From Rubrivivax sp. (GTDB lineage Bacteria > Pseudomonadota > Gammaproteobacteria > Burkholderiales > Burkholderiaceae_C): DNA of 64,000 nt. The DNA is taken from NCBI GenBank assembly GCA_030653385.1, contig JAURZM010000076.1:1-64000 (forward strand), written 5' to 3'. Below are positions 1 through 8,207 of the stretch, one piece after another; the first letter of the stretch is position 1; the number at the start of each line of letters is the position of its first letter. The notes beneath the pieces were generated by a model that was not told the DNA's origin, ran no database searches, and saw only the letters and a list, made by a program, of their open reading frames with translations. Both the position numbers and the translations under genes were made by a program.

Positions 1-484
1 CCAGGCCGCGAGTGCGCAGGAAGTCCAGGAAGACCGCGATGTTGTGCATCCGCTCGGCCAGGCTGGTGGGCCGAAGATGCCGCCGCTCCCTGGCGTATTG
101 CTCGTACTCCCGCAGGGGCTTGTGCATGCCCGCCGGTACTCGAAGCCCGGTGGTCTCGACTACGAAGCGGCTGATGGTGCCGGTGCGCGCGAAGTCGTCG
201 AGCACCTTGATGCCGAAGACCAGGTGCCGCCGCCACTGTTGGCCGAGCTTGAGCACCTCCCCGTCGCGAACGCCGTACGCCTGCTCGAAACGCAGGGCCA
301 GTTCACGCGTGTACTCGGCAGGCAGGCCCTGGGCGCGGACGAAGTCGGCCAGCTGCTTCCACACCCGCTTGTAGCGATTGACGGTGCGGATGGTGTAGCT
401 GCGCATCAGCAGTTCCTGCGCAGCGCCTTGGCAGAGCGGCTCCAGCGCCAGCGCGCCGGGCCCATTGGAGTTGAGCGAATCCAT
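1..484 (-). CDS. Tyrosine recombinase/integrase, N-terminal part (cut by window edge)
   Basis: The reverse strand is open from an ATG at 484 to the window edge (161 codons). The ATG follows a GAGGAGA ribosome-binding site by five bases. The visible part is helix-rich and basic and looks like the core-binding (SAM-like) N-terminal half of a site-specific recombinase, for example RSYTIRTVNRYKRVWKQ near residues 30-46 and a block ending FLDFLRTRG. The catalytic R-H-R-Y domain would lie outside the window. It is 79 bases downstream of a second recombinase on the same strand, so the two are probably cotranscribed. Family assignment is inferred from the N-terminal half only. Confidence 0.6.
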   Translation of the reverse strand, partial: MDSLNSNGPGALALEPLCQGAAQELLMRSYTIRTVNRYKRVWKQLADFVRAQGLPAEYTRELALRFEQAYGVRDGEVLKLGQQWRRHLVFGIKVLDDFARTGTISRFVVETTGLRVPAGMHKPLREYEQYARERRHLRPTSLAERMHNIAVFLDFLRTRGL

Positions 485-563
485 GATCGTCTCCTCGTTG
501 ACGGCGGCCACAGCGGCCACCGGGGAGGACGATCTTGGAAGCGTTATGCGCGGTCGCGACGGC

Positions 564-1817
564 CTACGTCATAGGTGGATCGCTCGGCTTGCGGCCCTTG
601 CTGCGCATAACCGCGGACGAACCTAAATAGGCGCCGGCCGAGCGCAGGCGGGCATGGCCCGCGATACGGGCCACACGCAGCCGCGCCTGGCGGTCGAGGT
701 CCTGATCGACAGGCCCACCACCACGCACCGGCGCGGGCGTGCCCGTCGTGTCCTGGTACTGGCCTTGAAGGTGGTCGTGCCGCGCCCCGTGCCCGGTGGT
801 GCCGCTCTCGCGCTTCGTGAGGCCGAACTTGCGCAGCGCATAGTCCAGGCGACGGAGGTTGGACTTCAGGTCCCGATCCGGCGCCCCCATGTGTGCGTCA
901 TGGCCGCTGACCACGCTGCGGGCATGCGCGATGGCCGACTGCTGCTCCTCGGTGGCCAGCGGCAGCCAGCGCGCACGGCCTCCCTTGCCCTTTGTCCACA
1001 GATACCGATCCGCCTCCCGTTGTTCGTCGGGCAGGCCTGTCTCCTCGAACGGATGCACGTGGGCGTAGGGGCGGCACATCACCGACTCCTTGCGCCGCAG
1101 GCCGACCTTCACCATCAGGCGCATCGACGCGCCGATGCGGGCATCGTAGGCAGAGACCTGGGCCAGCAAGGCCTCCACGTCGATGCCGTTGCCGCTCCAG
1201 CTCTTGTCGCGCCGGGCGTTCTCGTGGCGCTCGTACTCGTCAGGCGTCAGGCCGTAGTGCTCGGGCCTGCGGATGAAGCCCGGCTTGTTGAGCCACATCG
1301 CCAGGCCACGCAGAAAGCTCAGGTAGGTCTGGATCGTCCCCGGCGAAAGCCTGCGGCGCTGCCAGACCTTCACCATCGCCTGGACATGTCGCTGGCCCAG
1401 GTTGCGGGGATCGGGCGCCAGCTTGAAGCCGGCGTCCGTGTGCAGCTCGCGGAAGAAGCGCCGCAGGAAGTGCGCGCGCTCGTAGCGCGTCTTGTGCGAC
1501 ACGGTCTTCTCCAGCGCGGTGTGCAGCGGGTTGAACAGCTCGATCAGCACGTCCACCACCCGGTTCGCGGGCGTCCTGCCCGGCGGGTACATGTCCAGCA
1601 CCTGCTGGGGCGACTTGCCGGCCCAGTTCTGGCGGCGCGGCGAGTCCTGGCCATGCACGCGGCCGGGGCTGGCCGAGGTCATCGAGGAGTTCCTGGAAGG
1701 GCGGGTGGATGAGGGGGGCAGGGTGGAGCCAATGCGCGGGTCGTTGCGGCGGTCGTTGAGGGAGAGCGGTGCCTGCCGGCGGCGGCGCGAGGGTTCTTCA
1801 CGGCGGATACGGGACAT
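564..1817 (-). CDS. Tyrosine recombinase (phage integrase family)
   Basis: About 417 residues from the ATG at 1817. An in-frame ATG at 1682, preceded by AGGAA, is an alternative start giving about 372 residues. The N-terminal half carries a SAM-like core-binding region. The catalytic residues are recognisable: an Arg in VGLRRKES (about 240), HGARH (343-347), GHARLR (His about 388) and the Tyr in GAYLGSS (about 397). It should catalyse integration or excision of the surrounding element. The frame stays open further upstream, but that part has no recombinase-like sequence. Tandem arrangement with the recombinase at 1-484 resembles integrase pairs or trios of mobile elements. Confidence 0.8.
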   Translation of the reverse strand: MSRIRREEPSRRRRQAPLSLNDRRNDPRIGSTLPPSSTRPSRNSSMTSASPGRVHGQDSPRRQNWAGKSPQQVLDMYPPGRTPANRVVDVLIELFNPLHTALEKTVSHKTRYERAHFLRRFFRELHTDAGFKLAPDPRNLGQRHVQAMVKVWQRRRLSPGTIQTYLSFLRGLAMWLNKPGFIRRPEHYGLTPDEYERHENARRDKSWSGNGIDVEALLAQVSAYDARIGASMRLMVKVGLRRKESVMCRPYAHVHPFEETGLPDEQREADRYLWTKGKGGRARWLPLATEEQQSAIAHARSVVSGHDAHMGAPDRDLKSNLRRLDYALRKFGLTKRESGTTGHGARHDHLQGQYQDTTGTPAPVRGGGPVDQDLDRQARLRVARIAGHARLRSAGAYLGSSAVMRSKGRKPSDPPMT

Positions 1818-3128
1818 GGTGGGCTTTCTGCAAGGTGGCGGACTGCCCGAACAGCACGCCGTTGGATGAACGGTCCGGGGGACCGGAGTTGGAGGAATCC
1901 ATCTGGACATCCCCGGGGCCGATTCCTGGCAAGCCCACGGCGATGGAGATCGTGTGCAACGTCGGTGCGGCGGTCGATCTCTGCAGCGCCACACCCACCC
2001 ATGGCTTTGCTGTCCGGGCTCCCCGTGGTCTTCGGGGAGGGGCCTGGTCAGCTCGGTCAGACTTAAAAATGGAACACGTTGATCCAGGCCGTCTGCGCAT
2101 TTCTGCGACGCGACGACAAGGGTGATGTCCACCCCGCTCGGGGCTGGGTGCGACATCGACGCCAGGGTCGAGCCCTGGGTCATTCGGTGGATCAGGCCTG
2201 GTGTGCAGCGCCGGCCGCTCGCATGGGTCCACCCCTGACCGAGAGTCCAGGGCGGTGTCGAGTTGATGAGCGAGGGTCGTGCGGGGAGCCTCATGGAGGC
2301 CATCACGCCGCGCGATGCGCGTCATGCGCGCGTGCTCAAGGGCTGGCGGGAACGGTGCGCGGCATCAAGTGCCGCCACGGGGTTCTGCTGCGCCGGTGCG
2401 CTTCTGGAGCGCCCAGCCGTCATCGCGGGGATGCGGCTGGCAAGGACCGGGCAGGTCACTGCGGTGGTGGATGACTCGGCACGCTCGCGGCGTCGATCCT
2501 TCTGGAGGTCGAGGCCGGTCGCGCCACCCGTTCGGGACGGGAACTTCGGTTGAAGGCACGAGGCAGGTAACGACTGCGACGCCTGCGATGCTCGTCTTCT
2601 TCGAGAGGACGGAGCGGGCCAGGAGCCCTCGGGAGCCCACAGTGGAAACCGCGACGGCATCTGCGGTCAAGGCCGCGTGCGCAGCGCCTGCCGCAAGACC
2701 CCTGATCGGGCGGCCCTTGGGGCAGGCAGTTGACGGCACGAGATTCGGCGGCAGGGCCCATCTAGCGTCGCAATGGCCCGGATCGCCAGCAACGGCGCGG
2801 GGTTGACAGGCAAGGCTGCCGCCTCAGGTACCTCGCGCGGCTGCCGGTCTGGCTGGCGCGTCTGCAGCCTGTCCGCGCTCGCCGAACTGGACAGGGGTTG
2901 AAAGGCCCGCGCGAGGTGAGACCGTGGTGACAGAAGTGCGCCCTGCGAACGGCCTCATGGCGAGCCGCGGGGCGCCTTCTGTCGCTGCAATGCAGTCCCG
3001 CTGATCCTGCATTGGCACTGAAGTCGAAAGACGCGCCGATTCGAGGCCATTGAGCGTGGAGAACGCGGTCTGGTGCGGTGACGCTGATCAGCCTTTCAAG
3101 GCAGTCAACTGCGCCAAGGAGCAACTGC
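1818..3128. other. 1.3 kb with no supportable gene
   Basis: Several overlapping open frames exist on both strands, as expected for DNA this GC-rich. None has a recognisable domain, a good ribosome-binding site and a sensible start together. The stretch separates the reverse-strand recombinases from the forward ParM-like operon, so it should hold promoters for both and possibly an attachment or partition site. No clear direct or inverted repeat array was seen by eye. Confidence 0.4.
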
Positions 3129-4166
3129 ATGGAATTCATCGTCAGAGCCGTGGATGTCGGATCGGGCAACACGAAATTCGTCACCGGCATCTCGGGAGCC
3201 GACATCCGATGTGCCAGCTTCCCCTCGGTCGCTTATCCGTCGAGCGCCGACACGTCGGCCATGCCTGCAGCGGAGAAGCGCAAGACGGTCTGCATCCCTG
3301 TCGGCTCCTTGTTCTATGAGGTGGGTCCGGACATTCACCTGGCCGCGGACACGTTCCGCGCGAAGCAGCTGCACGACGAGTACACCGAGTCGCCGGAGTA
3401 CATGGCGCTGCTGCGCGGGGCGCTGTCGATGATGAAGGTGCCGCACATCGACCTGCTCGTCGTCGGGCTGCCCGTCGCGCTGCTGGCACTGAAGAAGGCG
3501 GCACTCGAGAAGGCGATGACGGGCAGCCACGAGATTGCGGCGGGACGGACCATCACGGTCCGCAAGGCATTGGCGGTGGCGCAGCCGCAGGGTGCGCTCG
3601 TCCACTACGCGGCCGAGCACGAAAAGATGGCCTCGATCGGCACGGAGCAGAGCCTGGTCATCGACCCGGGATCGAGGACCTTCGACTGGCTGGTCTGCCG
3701 CGGCATGCGGCTGGTCCAGAAGCAGTCGCACTCGATCAACCGGGGAATGTCCGATGTGCTGCGGCTGATGGCGGCCGAGATCTCGAAGGACATCGGGACA
3801 CCCTACCGCGACTACGACGCCATCGACCTCGCCCTGCGGACCGGCAAGGCACCGGTCATCTTCCAAAAACCGTACGACATGAAGCGGCACCTGCCCATCG
3901 CCGAGAGCGTTGCACAGCAGGCCGTGTCGACGATGCGCCAGTGGATCGAGACGCCCGAGAGCCTGCAGAACATCATCCTCGTCGGCGGCGGCGCGTTCCT
4001 CTTCAAGAAGGCCGTCAAGGCAGCCTTCCCCAAGCACCGGATCCACGAGGTGAAGGAGCCCCTGTACGCGAACGTGAGGGGCTTCCAGCTGGCCGGGCAG
4101 AACTACGCGCTGACGTCGCTCGCGACGCCGGCGCCTTCGGATCGTGCACCAGGGGGTGGTGCATGA
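3129..4166 (+). CDS. ParM/StbA-family actin-like ATPase
   Basis: 345 residues, starting at an ATG with AAGGAG eight bases upstream. The N-terminus VRAVDVGSGNTK (5-16) is the phosphate-1 motif of actin-fold ATPases, VIDPGSRTFDW (about 176-186) fits phosphate-2, and LVGGGAFLF (about 281-289) fits the adenosine-binding loop. This matches plasmid segregation ParM/StbA proteins and the actin-like protein of PRTRC-type clusters. Expected role: a filament that segregates or stabilises the mobile element. The stop overlaps the next start as ATGA, so it heads a tightly coupled operon. Exact subfamily is not settled by eye. Confidence 0.8.
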   Translation: MEFIVRAVDVGSGNTKFVTGISGADIRCASFPSVAYPSSADTSAMPAAEKRKTVCIPVGSLFYEVGPDIHLAADTFRAKQLHDEYTESPEYMALLRGALSMMKVPHIDLLVVGLPVALLALKKAALEKAMTGSHEIAAGRTITVRKALAVAQPQGALVHYAAEHEKMASIGTEQSLVIDPGSRTFDWLVCRGMRLVQKQSHSINRGMSDVLRLMAAEISKDIGTPYRDYDAIDLALRTGKAPVIFQKPYDMKRHLPIAESVAQQAVSTMRQWIETPESLQNIILVGGGAFLFKKAVKAAFPKHRIHEVKEPLYANVRGFQLAGQNYALTSLATPAPSDRAPGGGA

Positions 4167-4447
4167 GTGCGCAGGAACGCGGAGCCTTTCGACCGATCCG
4201 GCTGGTGTTCGAGCTCTCGCGCGAGGAGAACCCGCGCCTTTTCGATGAACTGAGCCAGTTTCGGCAGGGGCGCAAGCGGGTCAACCGTCTGCGACTGCTG
4301 GCCTACGACGGTCTGCTGGCGCAGCACGGCGTGTTTGCGATGGCTAGCCTGAAGACGCCCGACACGATCGAGGTCCCGAAGCAGCCTGACGTGCAGCAGG
4401 CCGCTGCAGTGACGAACGGGCTGTTCCAGCCTGCCATTCCGGAATGA
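4163..4447 (+). CDS. Small StbB-like partner of the actin homologue
   Basis: 94 residues, ATGA-coupled to the upstream ParM-like gene and again ATGA-coupled to the next gene. The core reads IRLVFELSREENPRLFDEL and the protein is charged, with RQGRKRVNRLRLLAYDGLL and a flexible acidic tail. Position and size fit the small DNA-binding adaptor that links a ParM-type filament to its centromere-like site. No defined DNA-binding fold can be named from sequence alone, so the function comes mainly from context. Confidence 0.55.
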   Translation: MSAQERGAFRPIRLVFELSREENPRLFDELSQFRQGRKRVNRLRLLAYDGLLAQHGVFAMASLKTPDTIEVPKQPDVQQAAAVTNGLFQPAIPE

Positions 4448-4956
4448 AGGTCGACAAGCGTCGACGCCGGGCTGGACGCAGGTCGATCGTGGGTGGGAAC
4501 CCGACCGAACGGGCGCTCAGCGCCTCCCGGCTGGCCGAGATGGGCTTCTGCGAGCGGTGGGTCGTCCTCGAGCAGCGGCATGGCCGGCCCCGTTCCAGAC
4601 CGCTGCAAGCGGCCCGGGAGCGCGGGTTGGTGTGCCATGCGCGATTCGAACGTCAGGCAAGGCTGGCCATGGGTGTTGGCCATGTACCGTCACATGGGCT
4701 GAAAGGGCGTTGCTGCGTCGCGACCTTGGCCTTCGGCGAGGGATGGCAGACACAGAAACTCCGCTACTTCCGGGATGCCGTGCTGCGACGCCGAGGCTGG
4801 GGACGGTCGATCGTGTACCACTACTACCGCGCCGGTCCCCGCATCTGCGCGGTGCTTGAAGCGTCTCCAGCACTGCTCGGATGCATGCGATGGCTGCTCG
4901 GGCAGGCCGCTTGGCTGTGGAGGTGGTGGTCACGAGAGGCTGGACGATGGACATGA
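4444..4956 (+). CDS. CFI-box C-terminal protein with a Cas4-like N-terminal motif
   Basis: 170 residues. The C-terminal half matches the CFI-box pattern: CCVATLAFGEG (90-100), then TQKLRYFRDAVL and HYYRAGPRICAVLE (126-139). The N-terminal part, SASRLAEMGFCERWVVLE (26-43) followed by RERGLVCHARFER (58-70), has the layout of the start of Cas4/RecB-type Fe-S nucleases: a lone Cys (C36), then an RG-x3-H element (H65). The next gene supplies the rest of such a nuclease and overlaps by 10 bases. The CFI-box reading is a fairly strong pattern match; the Cas4-like reading is my inference. Confidence 0.6.
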   Translation: MKVDKRRRRAGRRSIVGGNPTERALSASRLAEMGFCERWVVLEQRHGRPRSRPLQAARERGLVCHARFERQARLAMGVGHVPSHGLKGRCCVATLAFGEGWQTQKLRYFRDAVLRRRGWGRSIVYHYYRAGPRICAVLEASPALLGCMRWLLGQAAWLWRWWSREAGRWT

Positions 4957-5492
4957 TCGAAGTCGTACTGGCGATGATGATTCTTGCCGTCGCGATCGGC
5001 TTCGTCGGATGGGTCATCGCTGGCAGGCGCGCTGCGGCCGCGGAGCGTCGGCAGAGACCGGCGCGCCTACGGGATGCAGCGCTGGTTTTCGTCGAGAGGC
5101 AGTTCAGATCCTTGGGTCGCTGGCCGGTCATCGCACGCGTCGACAGGGTCTATCGGAAGCCATCGGGTATCCTGGTACTCGTGGAGTTGAAGACCCGTGC
5201 GAGCCCAGTGGTGACGCGTTCGGATGTCATCCAACTGTCGGCGCAGCGAATGGCGATGGAAGACGAACTGCACGCCACAGTCGCCGATGAGGCCTACGTG
5301 CTGATTCCTCGGGGGCATCGCGGCACCTCGCTGATTCCTCTGCCTGTCAACCTCATGGCCCGGGAGGAAGTCGAGGACCTGATGCGCCGACGTGATGCGT
5401 TGCTGCGTGGGCTGGTCGAGCCTCGTTGGCCCGCAAGCCAGCGGACTTGCCGTGCCTGCGGGTTTCGCGATCGATGTGGGCGGGCACCGTAG
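4947..5492 (+). CDS. Membrane-anchored PD-(D/E)XK (Cas4/RecB-like) nuclease half with C-terminal Fe-S cysteines
   Basis: 181 residues from the ATG at 4947, with GAGAGG eight bases upstream. Residues 3-25 form a membrane helix. The core shows ARVDRVYR (D66), LVLVELKTR (E80, K82) and QLSAQ (96-100), the D...ExK...Q order of PD-(D/E)XK nucleases. The tail TCRACGFRDRCGR carries C168, C171 and C177, like the C-terminal cysteines of Cas4-type [4Fe-4S] proteins. The first cysteine and motif-I histidine expected in such enzymes are missing here but present in the overlapping upstream gene. There is no cas1/cas2 or CRISPR nearby, so it is not a CRISPR adaptation gene. Confidence 0.65.
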   Translation: MDMIEVVLAMMILAVAIGFVGWVIAGRRAAAAERRQRPARLRDAALVFVERQFRSLGRWPVIARVDRVYRKPSGILVLVELKTRASPVVTRSDVIQLSAQRMAMEDELHATVADEAYVLIPRGHRGTSLIPLPVNLMAREEVEDLMRRRDALLRGLVEPRWPASQRTCRACGFRDRCGRAP

Positions 5493-5695
5493 GTGGCGCC
5501 ACGAAACTTCAGGCGAACGGCTCAGTGTTCGATGATCCGACGGGTCGCCTCATGGGACGACAAGCATTGGCCACCGGTGTGCGACGCGTGGCACCGGCGG
5601 CGAGTGCGGTAGAGGCGCAACATGCCCGATGCCGTTGCACGCCGGCGATCCCTGAACGAAGATGCGCACGTCGACGTACTTGAATGGAGAGCAGC

Positions 5696-5959
5696 ATGGA
5701 GAGGCTCACGACCACAGTCTTCAACAGCGACGACGGCCAGGCCGTGCGCATTCCTGCAGAGTTCCGACTGGACGCTGACCATGTCAGCATCTCGCGTAGC
5801 AAGTCGGGCGATCTGGTGATCCATGCCTTGCAGGCCTCGCGCGGCGCTGCGCTGCTCGAGGCCCTGCGAGCCGTGGGCGAGGCGGACGTTGACTTGGTCG
5901 CAGCGTTGGGGGCTGAACAGCCCGGCCAACGACTCCTGAGGGGGTGCGAGGCTCTGTGA
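5696..5959 (+). CDS. VapB/AbrB-type antitoxin, apparently orphan
   Basis: 87 residues from the ATG at 5696; the GGAGA five bases upstream favours this over the in-frame ATG at 5684. LTTTVFNSDDGQAVRIPAEF is typical of SpoVT/AbrB-fold antitoxins of the VapB class, which bind DNA with the N-terminal beta structure and neutralise a PIN ribonuclease with the C-terminus. No VapC follows on the same strand: the frame ends 31 bases before a PIN gene running the other way. Either the cognate toxin was lost or it acts in trans. Confidence 0.7.
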   Translation: MERLTTTVFNSDDGQAVRIPAEFRLDADHVSISRSKSGDLVIHALQASRGAALLEALRAVGEADVDLVAALGAEQPGQRLLRGCEAL

Positions 5960-5990
5960 TCTGCGTGCGTGAAGGCGCTTCAGCCGCTGA

Positions 5991-6566
5991 TCACAGCACG
6001 CCCCGAAACCCGGCGAGGCCCTTCACCGTCTGGGTGAGGCCCTGCCGAAGCAGGATGTCCAGGTAGCGATCGACGTCGATCGGCGGGTTCTTCAACTGCT
6101 GTCGCTGCCGCTGTGCAGCGGCGACCACCGCGGCCGGGTCGAGATCGAAGAGGTTCTCTACGAACAGATCCGGGTGTTGGGCCTCCAGCCCGAACGCACC
6201 CAGTACGTCGGCCGGGAAGTCGCGCTCGTTGAAGGTCACGATCACGCTGGCGTGGCAGCGGATGGCTGCAGCGAGAACATGCCGGTCCCCAGGGTCGGGA
6301 AGGGTCAGACCTTCAATCAAGACTTCGTGTCCGGTCACCAGACCGTCAGGGATCGCCCGATCCATGAGGTCAGAAGTGCGATCGATTTGCTCGGCCGTGA
6401 GGTCCGGCCGGTTCTTGACCAGATTCCGCTTCCACTCATCGTGGATCTGGGCGCTCCAGCGCGCACGAAAGCGCCCGGACAAGGCAAGCCACATGAGGAA
6501 ATCGCGCAGCGGCGCCGGATACAGCACGCAGGCGTCGTAGACCGCGGTGAACGGCGAACTCCTCAC
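5991..6566 (-). CDS. PIN-domain toxin (putative ribonuclease)
   Basis: 191 residues with a GTG start overlapping the antitoxin stop as GTGA. The N-terminus FTAVYDACVLYPAPLRDFL carries the first acidic residue of a PIN site, LPDPGDRHVLAAAI the central acidic cluster, and VIVTFNERDFP the C-terminal strand and acid. PIN toxins are Mg-dependent RNases. The overlap with an HTH protein upstream makes this a two-gene toxin-antitoxin unit that probably stabilises the island. It is convergent with the VapB-like gene at 5696. Confidence 0.75.
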   Translation of the reverse strand: MRSSPFTAVYDACVLYPAPLRDFLMWLALSGRFRARWSAQIHDEWKRNLVKNRPDLTAEQIDRTSDLMDRAIPDGLVTGHEVLIEGLTLPDPGDRHVLAAAIRCHASVIVTFNERDFPADVLGAFGLEAQHPDLFVENLFDLDPAAVVAAAQRQRQQLKNPPIDVDRYLDILLRQGLTQTVKGLAGFRGVL

Positions 6567-7030
6567 TCGTAGCCCAGTTGAAGTTCCTGTGCCTGCTTCG
6601 CGAGCGCCTCCATCGCCTGCGCACTCGCACGATCCTGCTCGGTCTTGAAGGCCATCAGGTCTGCGAAGCGGATGCGCCGATGCTTGCCGGTCTTGTGGAA
6701 TGCCAAAGCACCGCTCTCCAACAGCTTGACGAGATGAGGGCGGGACACGTTCAACATGTCAGCGGCCTCCTGTGTCGTCAGCTCAGCATGGATCGGCACG
6801 ACCTTGACCGCATTGCCCTCGGCCAACTCCGACAGGACGTCGACCAGCAAGCGGAGGGCGGACGTGGGCAGTTCGACCTGGTGGGCCTCGTTCTTCGCGT
6901 CGAAGATCTGGATGCGCTGGGTCTCGAACTGCGTGCTCAGGAAGGCGGCCAGGGCACGCTGGCTCTCCACGGCCGCGGCAACTTCGCGCTCGACAGGCAG
7001 TGCGGTTTCCAGGGCTTGGGCGCGGGTCAT
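6563..7030 (-). CDS. HTH (excisionase/MerR-like) antitoxin of the PIN pair
   Basis: 155 residues. LTTQEAADMLNVSRPHLVKLLESG (about 84-107) is an excisionase-type helix-turn-helix, and KTGKHRRIRFADLMAF follows as the wing. The N-terminus is helical, and the C-terminal helix rich in Ala, Glu and Gln is a plausible toxin-binding tail. It is first in the operon and overlaps the PIN gene by four bases, the usual antitoxin-first order. It probably represses its own promoter in the 180-base gap to the DUF2188 gene. Confidence 0.72.
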   Translation of the reverse strand: MTRAQALETALPVEREVAAAVESQRALAAFLSTQFETQRIQIFDAKNEAHQVELPTSALRLLVDVLSELAEGNAVKVVPIHAELTTQEAADMLNVSRPHLVKLLESGALAFHKTGKHRRIRFADLMAFKTEQDRASAQAMEALAKQAQELQLGYE

Positions 7031-7213
7031 GGCGTGTTCCGGATCAAGATCAGTGCGGAGATCTTAATCGAAACAAGCGAAAAGCGCAACAAACGAAACG
7101 ACACCGCGGCGTCTGGATCCTGGTCGTGCGGCTCAGCAATCCAAAGGCCGTCGTTTAGCGCAGGGCGGCGTGGGCTTCCGCCCGAACCGCCAAGCGCCAT
7201 CGACGACGACGGA

Positions 7214-7462
7214 TCAGTGCTCGGTGTCGCGCGGCGGATTGGGGTCGTTGCCGGGCTTGATCGTGTCCTTGCTGACGATCTTGCCCTTGACGCCCATCGT
7301 CGTCAGTTCGCCACCGCCCTGGTTGCCCAGCATGCGCCGGGCCGCCTCCTGGGCCTCCGCTTGGGTGGTGTGGACCGACGAGGCGCGTTCCGCGTCCTGC
7401 CTCTTGTTCTGCCAAGTGCCATCGTCCCGTCGAGAGACAGTGCGGTCCTGAGGTTTGCTCAT
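7214..7462 (-). CDS. DUF2188 family protein
   Basis: 82 residues from the ATG at 7462; a TTG four codons upstream is possible. The pattern DDGTWQNKRQDAERASSVH, TTQAEAQEAARRML, GGELTTMGVKGKI and the end DPNPPRDTEH match small DUF2188 proteins, which end in a DPxPPxD motif. Function is unknown. It stands alone with an inverted repeat just upstream of its start. Confidence 0.65.
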   Translation of the reverse strand: MSKPQDRTVSRRDDGTWQNKRQDAERASSVHTTQAEAQEAARRMLGNQGGGELTTMGVKGKIVSKDTIKPGNDPNPPRDTEH

Positions 7463-7475
7463 CGCTTTGTCCAAT

Positions 7476-7494
7476 CTGAAGCTGGTAGCTTCAG
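7476..7494. repeat. Perfect inverted repeat upstream of the DUF2188 gene
   Basis: CTGAAGCT-GGT-AGCTTCAG, eight-base arms around three bases, 14 bases upstream of the DUF2188 start. No T-run follows, so an operator is more likely than a terminator. Confidence 0.5.
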
Positions 7495-7830
7495 GACTGT
7501 ATAAAAAAGCAGCCGACCTCTCAAGCGACCGGCGCTTGTGCTTCGCTTGCCAGCTGGGCGATGATCGTCGGGACTGCTGCCTGCGAGAGGTTTCCCCGCA
7601 GGGTCCTTGCTGCTACATTGGCTGCGATCCTGCTCAGTGTTCGGCCAAGTGACAAACGTGCATCTGGCCCCACCTATGAAAGTTGGAGGATTCCCGATGG
7701 AGGGTCCTTTGACGGGAGATGGAGGGTGCCAGCGGGGCCGGAGCGTTATGCGACGCGGACTTAGGTGCGATTTCCATGTGATGATCGACCACATGTGATC
7801 TCGCTCCACGGCGTCTCATGACGCCCCGTA

Positions 7831-7870
7831 AGCCCCTGATTTTGTTGAAGAAATCAGGGGCTTTTGCTTT
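7831..7870 (+). terminator. Rho-independent terminator
   Basis: A 12-base perfect stem (AGCCCCTGATTT with AAATCAGGGGCT) around an eight-base loop, followed by TTTGCTTTT. It lies just before the integrase remnant, with no convincing gene immediately upstream on the same strand, so it may have been left behind when an element inserted. Confidence 0.75.
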
Positions 7871-7921
7871 TCAGCTCGTCTTACGGCCGACCACGAAATC
7901 CTGCCAATATGGAGGGGAACG

Positions 7922-8026
7922 CGGCTCTACAAGCTGATCGACGGCGGGGGGCTTTTCGTTGAGGTCAGCCCGACAGGGCAGAAGGCCTGGCGCTTCCAGT
8001 ACCGCTTTGCTGGCAGGTTTGAGGCG
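7922..8026 (+). pseudogene. P4-type integrase, N-terminal fragment
   Basis: This frame reads RLYKLIDGGGLFVEV, SPTGQKAWRFQYRFAG, the start of the arm-type DNA-binding domain (DUF4102-like) of P4/CP4-57 integrases. About 35 codons are recognisable; there is no start codon in frame, and after about 8026 the similarity stops. It is a remnant of a tRNA-type integrase and plausibly marks one edge of a former island. Confidence 0.7.
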
Positions 8027-8207
8027 CAGCGTGCGCGCTCAGACGGCCCGGCGCGTGGCGAAGGCGTGACCGCTCGGTCGATCGGCGCGACAGTTCCCGC
8101 ACGCGCGCCGACTGCTCGTCTCATGGCCCTGTCGGTGCGCCGCTGCAGCGCCGAAAGTGCAGCCATCGAAGACATCCCGTCGTCGATGCGACCCAAAGGA
8201 ACCCGCA

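Noticed and set aside
4947..5492. CRISPR adaptation gene cas4
   Set aside because: No cas1, cas2 or repeat array in the window, and the protein has a membrane anchor and lacks the first cysteine.
7476..7494. Transcription terminator
   Set aside because: The hairpin has no following T-run in either direction.
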